Assembly: GCA_023231475.1 (NCBI GenBank) | Contig: JALJEE010001247.1 | Span: forward strand, 1 to 28,218 | Reading direction: 5' to 3' | DNA length: 28,218 nt | From: Seison nebaliae | Taxonomy: Eukaryota > Rotifera > Pararotatoria > Seisonacea > Seisonidae | Shown here: positions 27,824 to 28,218 of the stretch, piece by piece | How positions within the stretch are numbered: the first letter of the stretch is position 1 | Layout: the number at the start of each line of letters is the position of its first letter | Made by a program: the position numbers and the translations under genes | Notes under the pieces: generated by a model | Told to the model about the DNA's origin: nothing | Seen by the model: the letters and a program-made list of their open reading frames with translations, nothing else | Database searches by the model: none

Positions 27824-28218
27824 TTCATGGAACTATTGAATTAATTCTAATTATTTGAGAACTTATATATATTATATTTGAAATTTTAACAATTATTTAT
27901 AAAACTTTTAAATATTATCTTATTTTTATCTAATAAATTCCTCTCCTCTTATTTACTTTTATTTACCAATCGTTTTAAATGGATAATTTCGCTGAGTTAA
28001 TTGGAAACTTAGCTTATTATATTTTATCGTTCTCATACTCTATTGAAGTTTGTTCTTTGAAATCTCTGAACACGAAGATAAAGAATTGTCCAATGTGGAT
28101 TCTCTCTTTGATTTCTTCTTTTGACATTCTTCATAAGATCTTTCTTTCGAATATAATAAACTTTTATTACAACTTCTTTAAAACAGAGTTTCCCTTTTAA
28201 TTTCCAGATAAATTTGTT
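27824..28218. other. 3' UTR of the channel gene and right edge
   Basis: AT-rich sequence with AATAAA at 27932-27937. A plus-strand frame from ATG 27979 to 28200 has two hydrophobic stretches, and an acceptor-like TTTAATTTCCAG sits just before the window end. It could be the first exon of a further gene, but nothing identifies it, and Leu/Ile/Ser-rich frames like this also arise by chance. Confidence 0.4.
27932..27937 (+). terminator. Candidate polyadenylation signal of the DEG/ENaC gene
   Basis: AATAAA about 110 nt past the stop codon. Confidence 0.5.

Noticed and set aside
27979-28200. Frame at the right edge as a further gene
   Set aside because: There is no recognisable motif and it is cut by the window edge. 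It is kept only as a possibility in the regional note.

Overview
This is a eukaryotic nuclear window from a small, AT-rich animal genome. Five genes with clear homologues can be assembled by hand: a Groucho/TLE co-repressor, a homeobox gene, cytosolic asparaginyl-tRNA synthetase, a CDKL-type kinase and a DEG/ENaC channel. Coding exons are separated by very short introns (41-82 nt in every case I could resolve), with GT-AG ends and a loose acceptor consensus. Groucho plus a pickpocket-like DEG/ENaC channel, tiny introns, AT richness and long asparagine runs suggest an ecdysozoan. My best guess is an acariform mite; this is inference and no species is claimed. The loose acceptors argue against a nematode.

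Layout. 1-564 (-): a decayed non-LTR retrotransposon fragment (linker plus start of the reverse transcriptase domain) running off the left edge. 732-1438 (-): a two-exon gene for a small secreted, cysteine-containing protein of unknown family. 1439-3303: intergenic, with a degenerate palindromic repeat near 1748-1895. 3304-7477 (-): Groucho in eight exons, with a huge Asn/Ser-rich linker. 7478-16966: about 9.5 kb with no recognisable gene, but microsatellites, a long hairpin at 14616-14691 and one coding-like block ending in a perfect GTAAGT donor at 12617-12790 (-), which may be a distant 5' exon of Groucho. 17013-18772 (+): asparaginyl-tRNA synthetase. 19099-20677 (-): a two-exon homeobox gene, tail-to-tail with the synthetase. 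20678-22900: a divergent intergenic region holding promoter-like and octamer-like sequence. 22901-24494 (+): the CDKL kinase in six exons. 25242-27823 (+): the DEG/ENaC channel in eleven exons. 27824-28218: 3' UTR and possibly the start of another gene.

Functionally the genes are mostly unrelated, as expected in an animal genome. The one plausible link is that the homeobox protein carries an eh1-like peptide (FNIHQIA), the kind of motif that recruits Groucho, while the Groucho here keeps the WD40 pocket residues that bind such motifs. I saw no CRISPR array, rRNA, operon or other prokaryotic-type system, and I did not identify any tRNA. Nothing here convincingly forms a new multi-gene system. 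The most novel-looking items are the orphan secreted protein, the unusual homeodomain, the extreme Groucho linker and the possible remote 5' exon.
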